Source: Verrucomicrobia bacterium Tous-C9LFEB (lineage in GTDB: Bacteria; Verrucomicrobiota; Verrucomicrobiia; Methylacidiphilales; UBA1321). From it: a DNA stretch of 64,000 nt. Made by a program: the position numbers and the translations under genes. The notes beneath the pieces are model-generated. The model saw only the letters and a program-made list of their open reading frames with translations, made no database searches and was not told the DNA's origin. Positions within the stretch are counted from its first letter, which is position 1. The number at the start of each line of letters is the position of its first letter. The DNA is taken from assembly GCA_002304345.1 (NCBI GenBank), contig NEUU01000003.1:1-64000 (forward strand). Direction: 5' to 3'. Positions 1 through 8,601 of the stretch are shown piece by piece.

Positions 1-213
1 GATCAGGTCTATTTGTTGAGAGGGTTGCCTGCCAGTATCGTGGATGATGAGAGTTGGGAGGGGGAATACTTTGAGGAAGGTCGGTTCACCTATACGACCG
101 CAGGCAATGTCAGTAAGACGGTTCGCGTCTACATTGTGTCCAGTCAACTCTCCGAAAAGGCCGCTCAACGTCGTCGGGAGAATGCTGCCATCGCTCCCTT
201 CATGAATCGCTAG
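1..213 (+). CDS. Hypothetical protein, C-terminal part (cut by window edge)
   Basis: The frame is open from the first base of the window and stops at 211-213, so only the last 70 or so residues are present. The peptide is acidic in its first half and basic near the end (motif KAAQRRRENAAIAPFMNR). I do not recognise a family. It ends four bases into the convergent small gene at 210-428. It lies in the accessory region next to an integrase, so cargo of a mobile element is a reasonable guess, but nothing in the residues proves it. Confidence 0.4.
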   Translation, partial: DQVYLLRGLPASIVDDESWEGEYFEEGRFTYTTAGNVSKTVRVYIVSSQLSEKAAQRRRENAAIAPFMNR

Positions 214-428
214 GGTTGACGCCGATACCGCTGATTTCCGGCTTGGAGTGAAGTCATGTCGGCATCTCCATTGGTGAGTCGAATCATGCCATTCTCACTA
301 TCCGCAGCTCTACGACGAACCGATTGCACTTCACCTGTCACCGCGTGAACCGTGGCAGTCGCTGGCCAATGGTTCTTAAGTTCAGGAGGCTTGGTTATGG
401 AACTAGGTTTCTTCTTGGGGCGTGCCAT
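210..428 (-). CDS. Small basic hypothetical protein
   Basis: A 72-residue frame starting with ATG and MARPKKKP, a lysine-rich start often seen in small DNA-associated proteins of mobile elements. There is no recognisable domain. It is convergent with the gene at the left edge and lies just downstream of the DUF6915-like gene at 470-760, on the same strand and separated by about 40 bases, so the two could share a transcript. It is short, and the call rests on start quality and position only. Confidence 0.35.
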   Translation of the reverse strand: MARPKKKPSSITKPPELKNHWPATATVHAVTGEVQSVRRRAADSENGMIRLTNGDADMTSLQAGNQRYRRQP

Positions 429-469
429 AGAGGGATATTATAGATTAGTTCGTGGATTTGTCATTATCA

Positions 470-760
470 TCAAAACAACCCCATCCGTTGGTAATGGGCT
501 TCATCACGGGGGAAGGGATCACTCTCACTCCACCCCTCCATTTTGAGATCAGAGATGATGTGTAGGCGAGCCACCTCAGCCGCTTCATGGCCCCAGAGCT
601 TCCGCACTTCTTCAATGCCTGCCAGATGATGCCGCTTCTTACGGTGACGCATCCCATAGGGAGGTTTCCCCGCAAACTCATCCAACCATAAATGCACTTG
701 GGGATAGGGTTGGCCAAAACCTAATTCTGTTTCCGCGCAATGTTGTGCAAAGGAGGGCAT
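470..760 (-). CDS. DUF6915-like small protein
   Basis: A 96-residue soluble protein. The central stretch with WLDEFAGKPP followed by MRHRKKRHHLAGIEEV resembles the pattern of DUF6915 proteins, where a short acidic helix is followed by a His/Arg-rich segment (FRHRALRHH-type) and a conserved Gly-Ile/Val helix. This match is from memory of the family pattern. The function of the family is unknown and it is common on mobile elements. An overlapping frame at 445-717 is a shadow. The product has no signal peptide or membrane segment. Confidence 0.55.
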   Translation of the reverse strand: MPSFAQHCAETELGFGQPYPQVHLWLDEFAGKPPYGMRHRKKRHHLAGIEEVRKLWGHEAAEVARLHIISDLKMEGWSESDPFPRDEAHYQRMGLF

Positions 761-843
761 AGGATGAATCCAGAATCAGCGTACTCACTCTCTCGAAAAA
801 CCAAGTGGTGAAAAACGCCCGAAATTCCATTCGAATAAAGTTT

Positions 844-864
844 AACAAATTATTCTAATTTGTT
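844..864. repeat. AT-rich hairpin downstream of integrase
   Basis: Perfect 9-base arms (aacaaatta / taatttgtt) around a 3-base loop. It lies in the gap between the stop of the integrase (996) and the start of the small gene at 760. It may act as a weak terminator for the integrase or be part of a recombination site. The rest of the 761-995 gap shows no gene. Confidence 0.4.
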
Positions 865-995
865 GGATCCGGTGGGTTTTAGAACCCAAATTCATAGGCA
901 ATCGCAGGGAGCTTCGGTTGCTTTCCCCAGCCCTCGAGACTCTTCGACTACTCCGACGTCCCGAAGGCTGGGTTTTGCACGATTGCGAACCGTTC

Positions 996-2525
996 TTACG
1001 GCTTGTCGAGTCGCAGCCGCTCCAGAAACCCCTTGCGCTTCTTGCTTACCTTGGGAGTGGGTTCAACTGTGGTGAGGGGAGTGCTCACTTCAGTAGGTGT
1101 AGGTTGAACCGGAGTGGGTTCAACTAAGGTCTCAGTCACAGGTGCAGTCGCCCCCACAGGTTGAGTCGGGGGTTGAGATTGCGGTTCAGGAGTGGTGTAG
1201 GGCGGGCAACTCGGCACCAGTGCCACCGTCTTGACCGTCCTCCAGCGCAGTTCCCCATCGGGAGTACGTACCTGAACTTCGTTCGCATAGGTCAAAGTCA
1301 CCTCGGCTGTCACTTGGGTTCCCTTGAACAGGGTGAACACCTTGTCACCCTCCTTGAATGTATTGGTTGGAGTCATGGGAGAAGAATTTGGAGCAACTGG
1401 TGTGACCGCTGCGGTGCTCGCAGGTGTCGCCTGCACACCCAACTTCTTCAACTGTTCCTGCTCATACTCCCCATCCCGCGATCCAAATGCTTCCGTATAG
1501 GTGTCGAAGATCAACTTGCCCCCATCCTGATGCCCCTGCCATTTCGCAATCAACTTCACATCCACTCCGGCCATCCACAGCCGCAGGATCAAGCATTGAC
1601 GCAAATTCCGCTGGGAGAAATGAGTGAGCCCCAGTTTCTTGCAGGCTGTCTCCAATGCCTTCTTCGCATCCTGAATTGCAAACACCTTCTTACTGGGAGC
1701 CGGGTGTTTGGCTTCCTTGTGCAATCGTTGCAGCAGGGGCTTCAGATGATCATAGATCGGTACATAGTAGAGGTGCTGGGTTTTGCGCCGACGAATATGG
1801 ATCTGCTGCTTCTTCCAGTCCACATCGCCCCATGTCAACGAACTGGCCTCGGCTTGACCCACTCCCGCCAATCCCAGAAATTCCAGAAAGTCAGCGGTCT
1901 CCTTGGCATGAGCGTTGAACTTCTGATTCCGTACAAACGCAATGATCTGCTCGAACTGTTCAACCGTGGGAACCATGCGCAGGGGCGTCTGTGGTTTCTT
2001 CCAGCGGGTGGCGACACTCTCAAACGGTGACTCCGCTATGATCCGGTCGGCTACCGCAATGGCAAACAACTGTTTGAGGAACCCGGCATACCGGTTGTAG
2101 GAAGTGTGCTTCAACCGCGACCCATGGATCGCCAACCATTCGTTTAAATGGGAAGCGCGAATGTCTCCGACTCGCATGTTGAGGTCATAGCCCCAGCTCA
2201 ACTTGAACTGCTTGATAATGGACGCATTCGTTTTCTGGGTCTTGTCGGCCTTACCCTGATTCGCTTTCGCGAACATTTCCAGCAGTTGCTTGAGGGTGGT
2301 GTGTTCCATGGCCGAGTCGATCTTATCCAAGGTCCGCAACCATTCTTTCATCCGGCGTTCGGCTAATTTTCGATCCTTCGTACCCAAGGAATGCTCTTTC
2401 CGCTTGCCGAGAACCTTTTTGATTGCGTAATATGTCCCCCTGTCTCGATGGCGATAGAGGCCCGGAACATTCGGTATCTTCTCAAGCTGTTGTCGCGTGC
2501 TTTTCGGTGGACTGGAATGGACCAT
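996..2525 (-). CDS. Tyrosine recombinase / integrase with C-terminal extension
   Basis: A 509-residue phage-type integrase. It has an Arg/Lys-rich N-terminal arm, a core-binding SAM-like region (about residues 80-175) and a catalytic domain (about 185-350). The Lys of the beta hairpin (RRRKTQHLYY), the second Arg (QRNLRQ), the third-box His (WQGHQ) and the Tyr (FDTYTEAF) are visible. The first Arg box reads AGVGQAEASSLTW, with Gly where GLR-type integrases have Arg, and the HxxR His is replaced by Arg. After about residue 370 there is a non-catalytic tail: a small beta domain (KEGDKVFTLFKGTQV) and a Pro/Thr-rich stretch. Its start lies 88 bases from the tRNA-Ala gene, which fits tRNA-targeted integration of the leftward island. 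Activity is uncertain given the replaced residues. Confidence 0.85.
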   Translation of the reverse strand: MVHSSPPKSTRQQLEKIPNVPGLYRHRDRGTYYAIKKVLGKRKEHSLGTKDRKLAERRMKEWLRTLDKIDSAMEHTTLKQLLEMFAKANQGKADKTQKTNASIIKQFKLSWGYDLNMRVGDIRASHLNEWLAIHGSRLKHTSYNRYAGFLKQLFAIAVADRIIAESPFESVATRWKKPQTPLRMVPTVEQFEQIIAFVRNQKFNAHAKETADFLEFLGLAGVGQAEASSLTWGDVDWKKQQIHIRRRKTQHLYYVPIYDHLKPLLQRLHKEAKHPAPSKKVFAIQDAKKALETACKKLGLTHFSQRNLRQCLILRLWMAGVDVKLIAKWQGHQDGGKLIFDTYTEAFGSRDGEYEQEQLKKLGVQATPASTAAVTPVAPNSSPMTPTNTFKEGDKVFTLFKGTQVTAEVTLTYANEVQVRTPDGELRWRTVKTVALVPSCPPYTTPEPQSQPPTQPVGATAPVTETLVEPTPVQPTPTEVSTPLTTVEPTPKVSKKRKGFLERLRLDKP

Positions 2526-2613
2526 ACGGAAATGTTACGGGGTGACGGTCGGGGGTGACGAGTTGTTTTTGGGCCGATTGAACCGGTTCTAAGAATTTGG
2601 GGCAGAAATAGAA

Positions 2614-2686
2614 GGGGGTTTAGCTCAGTTGGTAGAGCGTCTCGTTCGCAATGAGAAGGTCAGGGGTTCGAATCCCCTAACCTCCA
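2614..2686 (+). tRNA. tRNA-Ala (anticodon CGC)
   Basis: The cloverleaf folds completely. The acceptor stem gggggtt pairs with aacctcc with one G-U, the D arm is gctc/gagc, the anticodon stem tctcg/tgaga surrounds loop ttCGCaa, and the T arm is aggggttcgaatcccct. CGC reads GCG alanine codons. The CCA end is not encoded. An integrase gene lies just upstream, which suggests this tRNA is an integration site. Confidence 0.95.
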
Positions 2687-2825
2687 CTTCTTCCCGATTG
2701 GTACGATTTTTTGACGACTAATCCGAGGTTTTGACTACAAGATCCGCTTTTCTTTTCGCTCTTGTTTTGCTTATTTATTCAATTGTTCTACAAATTGTAA
2801 ATCAGCGAACTTACATATCTTAATC

Positions 2826-3917
2826 ATGTCTAAAGCAATCAAGGTTGGTGTCATTGGGGCGGGCGGAATGCTGCGCTATCACGTGGAAGGTTTTCGTCTG
2901 GGCGGTGCGGAAGTGGTCGCTGTGGCCGATCCGGCTCCGGGGGCGGCCGCGCGCGCGGCGTCGCACTGGGGTATCCCCAAGTCGTTCGATTCGGTCGAGG
3001 CGATGTTGAAGGATGCGTCGGATCTGGACGCGGTGTCGGTCATCGTGCCGAACAAATTTCACAAGGAGCTGGCCGTTCGTGCTCTCGAAGCGGGCAAGCA
3101 CGTTTTCTGCGAAAAGCCTCCGGGCCTGAATGCGGTCGAGGTGGAAGAGATGATTGCCGCGGCGAAAAAATCGGGCAAGCAGTTGCAGTTCAATTTCAAT
3201 AACCGGTCGCGGCCCGAGTCGCGGGCGATGATGCAGTACATCGCGGACGGCACGGTGGGCAAGATCCAGTCGGCGCAGGCGAAGTGGTGCCGCCGCACGG
3301 GCATTCCCGGTTTCGGTGGCTGGTTCACGAACAAGGCGCTGTCGGGCGGCGGTCCGCTGATCGACTTGTTGCACATGGTGGACTTGGCGCTTTATTTCAT
3401 GGATTACCCGGCTCCGGCGTATGTGCTGGGCCAGACGTTCAACGATTTCATCACGGACAAGCAATTCAAGGGGCCGTGGGGCATCCCAGATCGCGCCGAT
3501 GGCGTGAATGATGTGGAGTCGGCGGCGCATGGATTGATCACGTTCCAGACGGGCCAGATCTTGTCGTTCCAGATTTCGTGGGCGGAGATGATCAAGCGCG
3601 AGGAAGTGTCCGTGGTGTTCCAGGGCACGAAGGCGGGCGGCAAGGTGGAGCGTCTGTTTGGCCGCGATGGCGTGGATGAAACGGCAATCGACACATGCGA
3701 ACTGTACGTGCAGGAGAATGGTCGCTCGGTGAACCGGACGATCATTCCGGAGCGTTGCGAAGACATGGGCCGGATCGGTTCGGCTACGAACTTCATCAAC
3801 GCATTGAAGGGTTCGGAGAAACCGCTGAATACGCCGGATCAGGCTCTTAAGCTGATGCGGATCATCGACGCGGTGTACGCTTCTGCTTCGACCAGGAAGC
3901 CGGTCGCCTTGGTCTAG
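2826..3917 (+). CDS. Gfo/Idh/MocA family NAD(P)-dependent oxidoreductase
   Basis: A 363-residue cytoplasmic oxidoreductase. The N-terminal Rossmann fold begins at residue 4 with the dinucleotide motif VGVIGAGGM, and the catalytic-region motif EKPPGLNAVE (Lys of the EKP box) follows near residue 98. The C-terminal alpha/beta substrate domain runs from about 125 to the end. Such enzymes oxidise or reduce sugars and cyclitols; the substrate cannot be told from sequence. It stands alone between the tRNA and a leftward operon, with an AT-rich upstream region (2690-2820). A hairpin follows its stop codon. Confidence 0.9.
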   Translation: MSKAIKVGVIGAGGMLRYHVEGFRLGGAEVVAVADPAPGAAARAASHWGIPKSFDSVEAMLKDASDLDAVSVIVPNKFHKELAVRALEAGKHVFCEKPPGLNAVEVEEMIAAAKKSGKQLQFNFNNRSRPESRAMMQYIADGTVGKIQSAQAKWCRRTGIPGFGGWFTNKALSGGGPLIDLLHMVDLALYFMDYPAPAYVLGQTFNDFITDKQFKGPWGIPDRADGVNDVESAAHGLITFQTGQILSFQISWAEMIKREEVSVVFQGTKAGGKVERLFGRDGVDETAIDTCELYVQENGRSVNRTIIPERCEDMGRIGSATNFINALKGSEKPLNTPDQALKLMRIIDAVYASASTRKPVALV

Positions 3918-3922
3918 AAATT

Positions 3923-3965
3923 GGGGCGCTGCCCCACACCCCGCCAAAGGGAATGATTCCCTTGG
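3923..3965. terminator. Double hairpin after the Gfo/Idh gene
   Basis: The first stem is ggggc-gct-gcccc (3923-3935). The second is a 10-bp stem with one bulged A, from ccaaagggaat to attcccttgg (3944-3965). The same second palindrome, with the bulge on the other arm, recurs at 27036-27057, so it is a dispersed element as well as a possible terminator. There is no clear T-tract. Confidence 0.5.
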
Positions 3966-4106
3966 AGGGTATGCGTGAGGATGCGCAACCATGCGGGTTG
4001 GAGCGTGTTGGGTCAACTTGGATTTTTGACGACACGCACCGGAACGCGTGGTTGCGCATTTTTTGTGTCGCAAACTGTCACAAGTTGGGTCGTCTGAGAT
4101 GACGAT

Positions 4107-4667
4107 TTATGGGGTGATCGTTGCCGGGACGGGTGGCGGCAGCTTTTGAGCCGCGATGAACAACTGGGCGACGAAGTAGAAGTAGATAGCCGAGAGAATG
4201 CCTTGGCCGAAGTCGGCGAACGCTGTGACCATGTGCTCGGTTTGTGCATCGAGCGTGTGTGATGGCACCCACAGAAGACTCATCAATCCCCAAAGCGCAA
4301 CCATGCGCAGTTGCGGGAAGACAGGACTCTGCCTCTCGTCGAGGATGAAGACGTACATCAGCGGCTTGATGACCCCTAGTCCTGCCAAAGCGAACAATGA
4401 GTCGATTGGCTCCGGGAGCAGCGAGGAACCCAGCAGCGTGATAACGAGATGATACGCTCGCCATGTCACGAACCAAGGAATCACTTTACGGGCGGCGCAG
4501 CCCACAGGCAGGAGTGACCGAAAGCCTAAGAGAATGAAGATCTGCAATCCGATGAATCCAGCTTTGAGGAGAGCCGGCATGCCGCCGCCGATCAGCGCGT
4601 CCATCACGCTGTAGCCGAGCATCACCCATGCGGCAATCTGGTAGTGTGGATAGGATGGTTTTGTCAT
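4107..4667 (-). CDS. Polytopic membrane protein, function unknown
   Basis: A 186-residue protein with about five hydrophobic segments (around residues 10-30, 32-52, 68-85, 92-110 and 150-172) and no cytoplasmic domain. No family is recognised. It starts four bases inside the end of the preceding gene (ATGA overlap at 4664-4667), so it is translationally coupled to the membrane protein upstream. It is the last gene of a three-gene leftward operon whose first gene is a lipoprotein. The pair may form an envelope complex, but this is inference. Confidence 0.65.
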   Translation of the reverse strand: MTKPSYPHYQIAAWVMLGYSVMDALIGGGMPALLKAGFIGLQIFILLGFRSLLPVGCAARKVIPWFVTWRAYHLVITLLGSSLLPEPIDSLFALAGLGVIKPLMYVFILDERQSPVFPQLRMVALWGLMSLLWVPSHTLDAQTEHMVTAFADFGQGILSAIYFYFVAQLFIAAQKLPPPVPATITP

Positions 4668-5257
4668 TTCGACTCTCCAGTTTGGGTTGTAGTTGTGCTG
4701 CTAGCGTTTGAAGACGGCAATCGCTGCGCCCAGGTGGATAAGAAAAGAGCTACGCTGGACGCAGTGAGAACAACCCAGCCCCAGAGCACAGGCTGTGAAT
4801 TCCACTTACACCAGAAAGAAGAGAGCATCACATCGCAAACCGGTAAGTGTGTGAGCGGCATCGTAACGGCACAGGCGCACAGGATTCCCGTCACCAAAAA
4901 CTCAACTTTCGGAGCTATGGTCTTTCCCGTGAACACCCAATATCCCAGTACCGCTGCTGGAAGATATACCGCTGCGGCGAAGGGATTGATGCACCAACAG
5001 CGTCCAATGATGTAGCCGTTGGAAAGCACCGGCACGCTGGGATTCAGAATATCGAAACCGGTCAATTCAATTTGCCGGGATCGATTCAACGCGATATCCG
5101 CCGCATACCGGTTAGTCAACACCGGCAGGAACAATGTGGCGAGAATCGCTACTACCAACCAGAAACGCTTGGCATATAACCAATCGAGAGTGGAACGGTT
5201 CTGCGCGAGATGCTTCTCGGTCGCGCGAGCAAGTTCTTGGAGAGGGTTTTCGTGCAT
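4664..5257 (-). CDS. Membrane protein with four hydrophobic segments
   Basis: A 197-residue protein. A short soluble N-terminal part (about 30 residues) precedes a first membrane helix near 33-50. Further hydrophobic stretches follow near 92-110, 120-140 and 158-176. Several cysteines (GRCWC, LCACAV, PVCDVM, FWCKW) sit in or near the membrane part. I do not recognise a family. It begins four bases after the stop of the lipoprotein gene and overlaps the next membrane gene by four bases, so all three are one transcription unit. Confidence 0.65.
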   Translation of the reverse strand: MHENPLQELARATEKHLAQNRSTLDWLYAKRFWLVVAILATLFLPVLTNRYAADIALNRSRQIELTGFDILNPSVPVLSNGYIIGRCWCINPFAAAVYLPAAVLGYWVFTGKTIAPKVEFLVTGILCACAVTMPLTHLPVCDVMLSSFWCKWNSQPVLWGWVVLTASSVALFLSTWAQRLPSSNASSTTTTQTGESK

Positions 5258-5261
5258 AAAA

Positions 5262-6065
5262 TTAGAATTGATTGAGTTGTTCTTTGAGGCTGTCGACTTG
5301 CTTATTCTCCTCGGCCAGTTGTGCGTTCGCTTCCTTGAGCTTGCGTGTGATGAGGGGACGAATTGCGTCTCGCCACAGCATGGGCCAAAGAGGACCCTTG
5401 ATTTTGAGGACTTCGCCGGGACTGGAAAATTCGTCTGGAAACACCTCGATCACACGATAGGAATCTGTCGCGGCGTTGTACCAGTCGTGCTGGACATATA
5501 GTTCAAATAAGTTGAGTAGTTTTTGTGTCCGGACCGTTGTCGCCTTGCGTTGAATGATCAATCGATTGTACTCGTCGACCGTCTTTCGGAAGCGTTGTCC
5601 GTCCTGGGAATCAATGTCGTAACCGTTCGCAAATTCGGACTTGGGACGACCAATTGAATCTGGTGTGATCGAGAACTTCGGCTGACCTTCGAGCTGCCAC
5701 TTACCTTCGCCAACGAGAACGAATCGAGCGGAGGTTTTTATCTCTATGATTTCATCGGCACTACGCACACGTTTTAAAACAGAGATCGCTTTACCGCTGG
5801 GGAGAGTAATGGAGTAATCCTCACGATAAGTAGAATCCTTGACCTCGATAGTGACGGCTCCCTCCGCCGAGCCCTGTCCTTCTTCACCGTTCTTCACATG
5901 GAGATCCGAGTGTTTGATCCTCACCGTATCTCCAACAGGGCCGTTACGGATTGAATCGCTGATGAGAAGTTTCGCGTCTCTCTCCGTTAACTTAGAAATG
6001 GATGACCCGCACCCAAATAGCGCAAAACAGCCTGCAATTAGTACAAGCACAGCCCCGAGTTTCAT
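5262..6065 (-). CDS. Predicted lipoprotein with C-terminal coiled coil
   Basis: The frame is open upstream of 6065, but ATG at 6063-6065 gives an ideal lipoprotein signal (MKLGAVLVLIAGCFALFGCG, lipobox LFGC), so I place the start there. The mature part is about 247 residues, mostly beta-rich up to about residue 150. It then has a helical segment with Arg/Lys, and ends in a short Glu/Gln/Lys coiled coil (NAQLAEENKQVDSLKEQLNQF). No family is recognised. It is the first gene of an operon with two membrane proteins (4-base gap to the next) and is transcribed away from the XRE regulator at 6162. Confidence 0.7.
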   Translation of the reverse strand: MKLGAVLVLIAGCFALFGCGSSISKLTERDAKLLISDSIRNGPVGDTVRIKHSDLHVKNGEEGQGSAEGAVTIEVKDSTYREDYSITLPSGKAISVLKRVRSADEIIEIKTSARFVLVGEGKWQLEGQPKFSITPDSIGRPKSEFANGYDIDSQDGQRFRKTVDEYNRLIIQRKATTVRTQKLLNLFELYVQHDWYNAATDSYRVIEVFPDEFSSPGEVLKIKGPLWPMLWRDAIRPLITRKLKEANAQLAEENKQVDSLKEQLNQF

Positions 6066-6161
6066 CTTTTTATTAGTTAAGTTTAGAATATATGACTTCG
6101 GCCTATACCTTACGTTCGTGAGGTAGTCAATAGTCAGGTTAAGTTTAGCCTTCTCGGAGAA

Positions 6162-6443
6162 GTGAGTACTGGATCCGAATTTCTGGCCAAAAGGTTGAGA
6201 GAATACCGTAAGCTTGCCGACCTTACCCAAGAGCAAGCTGCGGCGGCACTTGGCATTACGTTCAAGTACTACCAACGTTTAGAGCGTCAGAGCGGAATCG
6301 AAGGAGTGCGACTGAGTACGCTGGAACAAATCTGCGAGGGCTATCGAATTACCCTGGAGCAATTCTTTAGCCGGGCCGCAGTTAAGCCTAGGCTCAAGCA
6401 ACGCCCTAACTCGCCTCCTCATCGTAAAGCACCCAAGCGATAG
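6162..6443 (+). CDS. XRE-family helix-turn-helix regulator
   Basis: A 93-residue DNA-binding protein with a GTG start. Residues 8-65 are a Cro/C1-type HTH: LAKRLREYRKLADLTQEQAA, then ALGITFKYYQRLE as recognition helix, then a five-helix end (TLEQICEGYRITLEQFF). The basic, Pro-rich tail is disordered. It is divergent from the lipoprotein operon and convergent with the leftward operon ending at 6447, so it is a candidate repressor of the lipoprotein operon. The intergenic stretch 6066-6161 would hold its operator, but I see no clear palindrome. Confidence 0.85.
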   Translation: MSTGSEFLAKRLREYRKLADLTQEQAAAALGITFKYYQRLERQSGIEGVRLSTLEQICEGYRITLEQFFSRAAVKPRLKQRPNSPPHRKAPKR

Positions 6444-6446
6444 CTT

Positions 6447-6896
6447 TTACGACTCCTTGAAGGCCGCATCATTCTTCTCGTGGATCGCCTTCGCGATGGA
6501 GTCTGCTGCCGTGTGATAAGGATGCTTGTAGGCAGATACACGCTCCGATTCCACGCGAAACTCCGACCACCATTCAGTTAATGAACCGTCGGAACGGCGA
6601 ACGATCCGCTCCTTGCTAATTCGCGTGACGGCGTACAAACCATTGTCTCCGTTGTCGCAGTCTAATTGGCGGAGATGACCGACGCCAAGCGAGAGCGTGC
6701 CGCCGAGAAAATTCCCTACGATCTGAACGAAACGGGCGAGTTGATACGGTGCATCGGAATTGTCCCGCACGACGTAATGATCCAGCGTATCCAGAAAGGC
6801 GTACACACTTTCCGGACCGCCATTCCAATGCAGATAGACGCCGAGACTGTCTCCGGTCGGATTTGGATCGAATGTGATGACGGCACGATTTCCCAT
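6447..6896 (-). CDS. Mobile-element-associated conserved protein (MGNRAVITF type)
   Basis: A 149-residue soluble protein starting MGNRAVITFDP and containing GVYLHWNGGPESVYAFL. This start and the LHWNGG motif are typical of a conserved family found on plasmids and integrated elements; its function is not known to me. It is the last gene of the leftward operon that begins with the AAA+ ATPase. The end lies four bases from the stop of the XRE regulator. Confidence 0.65.
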   Translation of the reverse strand: MGNRAVITFDPNPTGDSLGVYLHWNGGPESVYAFLDTLDHYVVRDNSDAPYQLARFVQIVGNFLGGTLSLGVGHLRQLDCDNGDNGLYAVTRISKERIVRRSDGSLTEWWSEFRVESERVSAYKHPYHTAADSIAKAIHEKNDAAFKES

Positions 6897-6973
6897 AGAT
6901 GTACTCCTGTAGTGAAAAGAAAACCGCCTTGGAGATTCCTCTCCAAAGCGGTCGCGATGATAATAACGAGTGA

Positions 6974-7384
6974 TTAACGAGCAGCAGCCACAGGCCGGAA
7001 ATCCATTCGCGCCTTCTGACGCATCGCTTCGCGGACAAAGGCACGATCACGCAGACCCGGTGCCACCTCTTTGATCCGTTCCTCGATGCGCTGGATCATG
7101 CCGGGCGTTTCCTCCGCCCATTTGCGGGCAATGGGCAGTTGCTTCGCTACGAGCCGCATCTGATCCTCGTGCCGCAGCATGCGGCTGAGCATGATGACGC
7201 GCACAGCGCGCTCGGGATTTTCGGTAATGAGCTGACGGTAATATTCCACGCTGCGCGGATTGGCTTCGATGAAGGTGGTCAAGCGGGCATCGATCTCGGG
7301 ATTGATCCGAGGTTGGAAATCGTCGATAACGTTCTGAGTTTTGGTGGAACTGGAAGTGTTCGGCGATTGGAGTTTGAGTTTCAT
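6974..7384 (-). CDS. Helical hypothetical protein
   Basis: A 136-residue charged, helical protein with no signal or membrane segment. Residues 1-25 look disordered (Ser/Thr/Lys-rich) and the rest is Arg/Glu-rich helix (RMLRHEDQMRLVAKQLPIAR). There is no recognised domain. It starts five bases after the stop of the metallophosphoesterase, so the two are probably co-translated. The overlapping frame at 7047-7487 is a shadow. Confidence 0.6.
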   Translation of the reverse strand: MKLKLQSPNTSSSTKTQNVIDDFQPRINPEIDARLTTFIEANPRSVEYYRQLITENPERAVRVIMLSRMLRHEDQMRLVAKQLPIARKWAEETPGMIQRIEERIKEVAPGLRDRAFVREAMRQKARMDFRPVAAAR

Positions 7385-7389
7385 ATATT

Positions 7390-8166
7390 CTATTCGTTGA
7401 GTTGAAGAGTTTGGGTTTGAAATTGGGCGGTAGACTCATCCCAGAAATTCCAGGATGCGATCCGCGTGCTAGTATCGAGCACCACATAATTTGGTGCCAT
7501 GCCTATGGGAGATGCCTCTGGTCGTCCGGGGTTGAAGCACCACGTGGAGTCAATGCGGTCGGCCCAATGTCCATCCGCTTCGTAGGGACGCGAGTGCATA
7601 TGACCGCACGCCAAGTAGCGGCACGGTTGCATGGCAACACGCTCACTGAGCCACAGGCTGCCGTAGTCGCCACCAATGAGGGAGTTCATCGGCGGCTCGT
7701 GGTGAAGGACCAACCACGGGACATTCAACATCCGATGGTGCGAGAATCCTTCTGCCCACATCTCGTCCAAGGATTGCGAATCGAGATGACCGTAGTCATA
7801 CGGCAGGCACGTGACCAACAGCCGATCTCCCACTGGCCCGAACAATCGACTCTGTCCATCGATCGCAACCGATTCTCCCGCGACAGTCTCCAACCAGTTC
7901 GCGGTCGCCGTACTGTATGCGCATGCATGAGGGTGAATATCTTCCGCATCGTGATTGCCAGAGCACAGCGCCAATGGAACACTAAGCCGTTTCATCTCGT
8001 CGACAAATTGAATGACTTCCTGAATCTGCTTCGATGTTCCGCGCTCATCAAACGCATCGAGCAAATCCCCCACGATACAGACCAGATCGAACTCGCAGGC
8101 ATGTTCCAAAATCCACCGGTACTGATCCCGTCGACCATGCAGGTCGCTGGTGAGTAATAGTTTCAT
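7390..8166 (-). CDS. Calcineurin-like metallophosphoesterase
   Basis: A 258-residue cytoplasmic phosphoesterase. The five metal-binding blocks are visible in order: SDLHG (residues 7-11, D-x-H), GDLLDAF (near 33), GNHD (near 71-74), H of VLHHEPP (near 155), and GHMHSRP (near 195). This is the full dinuclear metal site, so it should be active on a phosphodiester or phosphomonoester; the substrate (nucleic acid, cyclic nucleotide or protein) is not evident. It sits mid-operon with a membrane protein before it and a helical protein after it. Confidence 0.88.
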   Translation of the reverse strand: MKLLLTSDLHGRRDQYRWILEHACEFDLVCIVGDLLDAFDERGTSKQIQEVIQFVDEMKRLSVPLALCSGNHDAEDIHPHACAYSTATANWLETVAGESVAIDGQSRLFGPVGDRLLVTCLPYDYGHLDSQSLDEMWAEGFSHHRMLNVPWLVLHHEPPMNSLIGGDYGSLWLSERVAMQPCRYLACGHMHSRPYEADGHWADRIDSTWCFNPGRPEASPIGMAPNYVVLDTSTRIASWNFWDESTAQFQTQTLQLNE

Positions 8167-8184
8167 GGCAAGGAAAGAACGGAA

Positions 8185-8601
8185 TTAGTACTCCCGCACG
8201 ACGACGACCTTGCGGCTGTCGCAGCCGAAGAACCACGCGACGACACAGACCGCGGCGATTACGGCGAGGAAAAGGGCAATCACCGCACCGATGGCCGCCA
8301 GAGTTTGCAACACCACCGAGCCGAGAGCCATCTGCCAACTGGTCTTGCGTTGGATGCAATAGAAGGTCACGCCAAACAGCGTGAGGCTGATCAGGACGCC
8401 AGCGATCCCCGACAACAGATCGTTCGAGGCCATCGAAATTCCGCTCGCCAGGAACCCCTGCGCAACGCCAAGCACCGCCGTCCATTCCCAACCATTCGGA
8501 CGGTAATGGTATTTCTCCTGACCGATCGCATTCATCTTTTCCCAAGCCACCCAGCCACCCCAACCCAGTCCGCCCAACACCGCCAGAAGTACCAGAATCA
8601 T
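8185..8601 (-). CDS. Small membrane protein
   Basis: A 138-residue protein with four hydrophobic segments. The first is at the N-terminus (MILVLLAVLGGLGWGG), then one near 43-60, a pair of helices (LSGIAGVLISLTLFGVTFY) and a long Ala/Val-rich helix (about 97-123), ending in a basic tail. No known family. It lies 18 bases upstream of the metallophosphoesterase and downstream of the hairpin-rich gap, on the operon strand. A role in anchoring the phosphoesterase or ATPase at the membrane is only a guess. Confidence 0.6.
   Translation of the reverse strand: MILVLLAVLGGLGWGGWVAWEKMNAIGQEKYHYRPNGWEWTAVLGVAQGFLASGISMASNDLLSGIAGVLISLTLFGVTFYCIQRKTSWQMALGSVVLQTLAAIGAVIALFLAVIAAVCVVAWFFGCDSRKVVVVREY

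Noticed and set aside
2614-2686. A second copy of the tRNA-Ala 3' end as the far attachment site of the integrase island
   Set aside because: I found no repeat of the last 20 bases of the tRNA elsewhere in the window; the other end may lie left of position 1.
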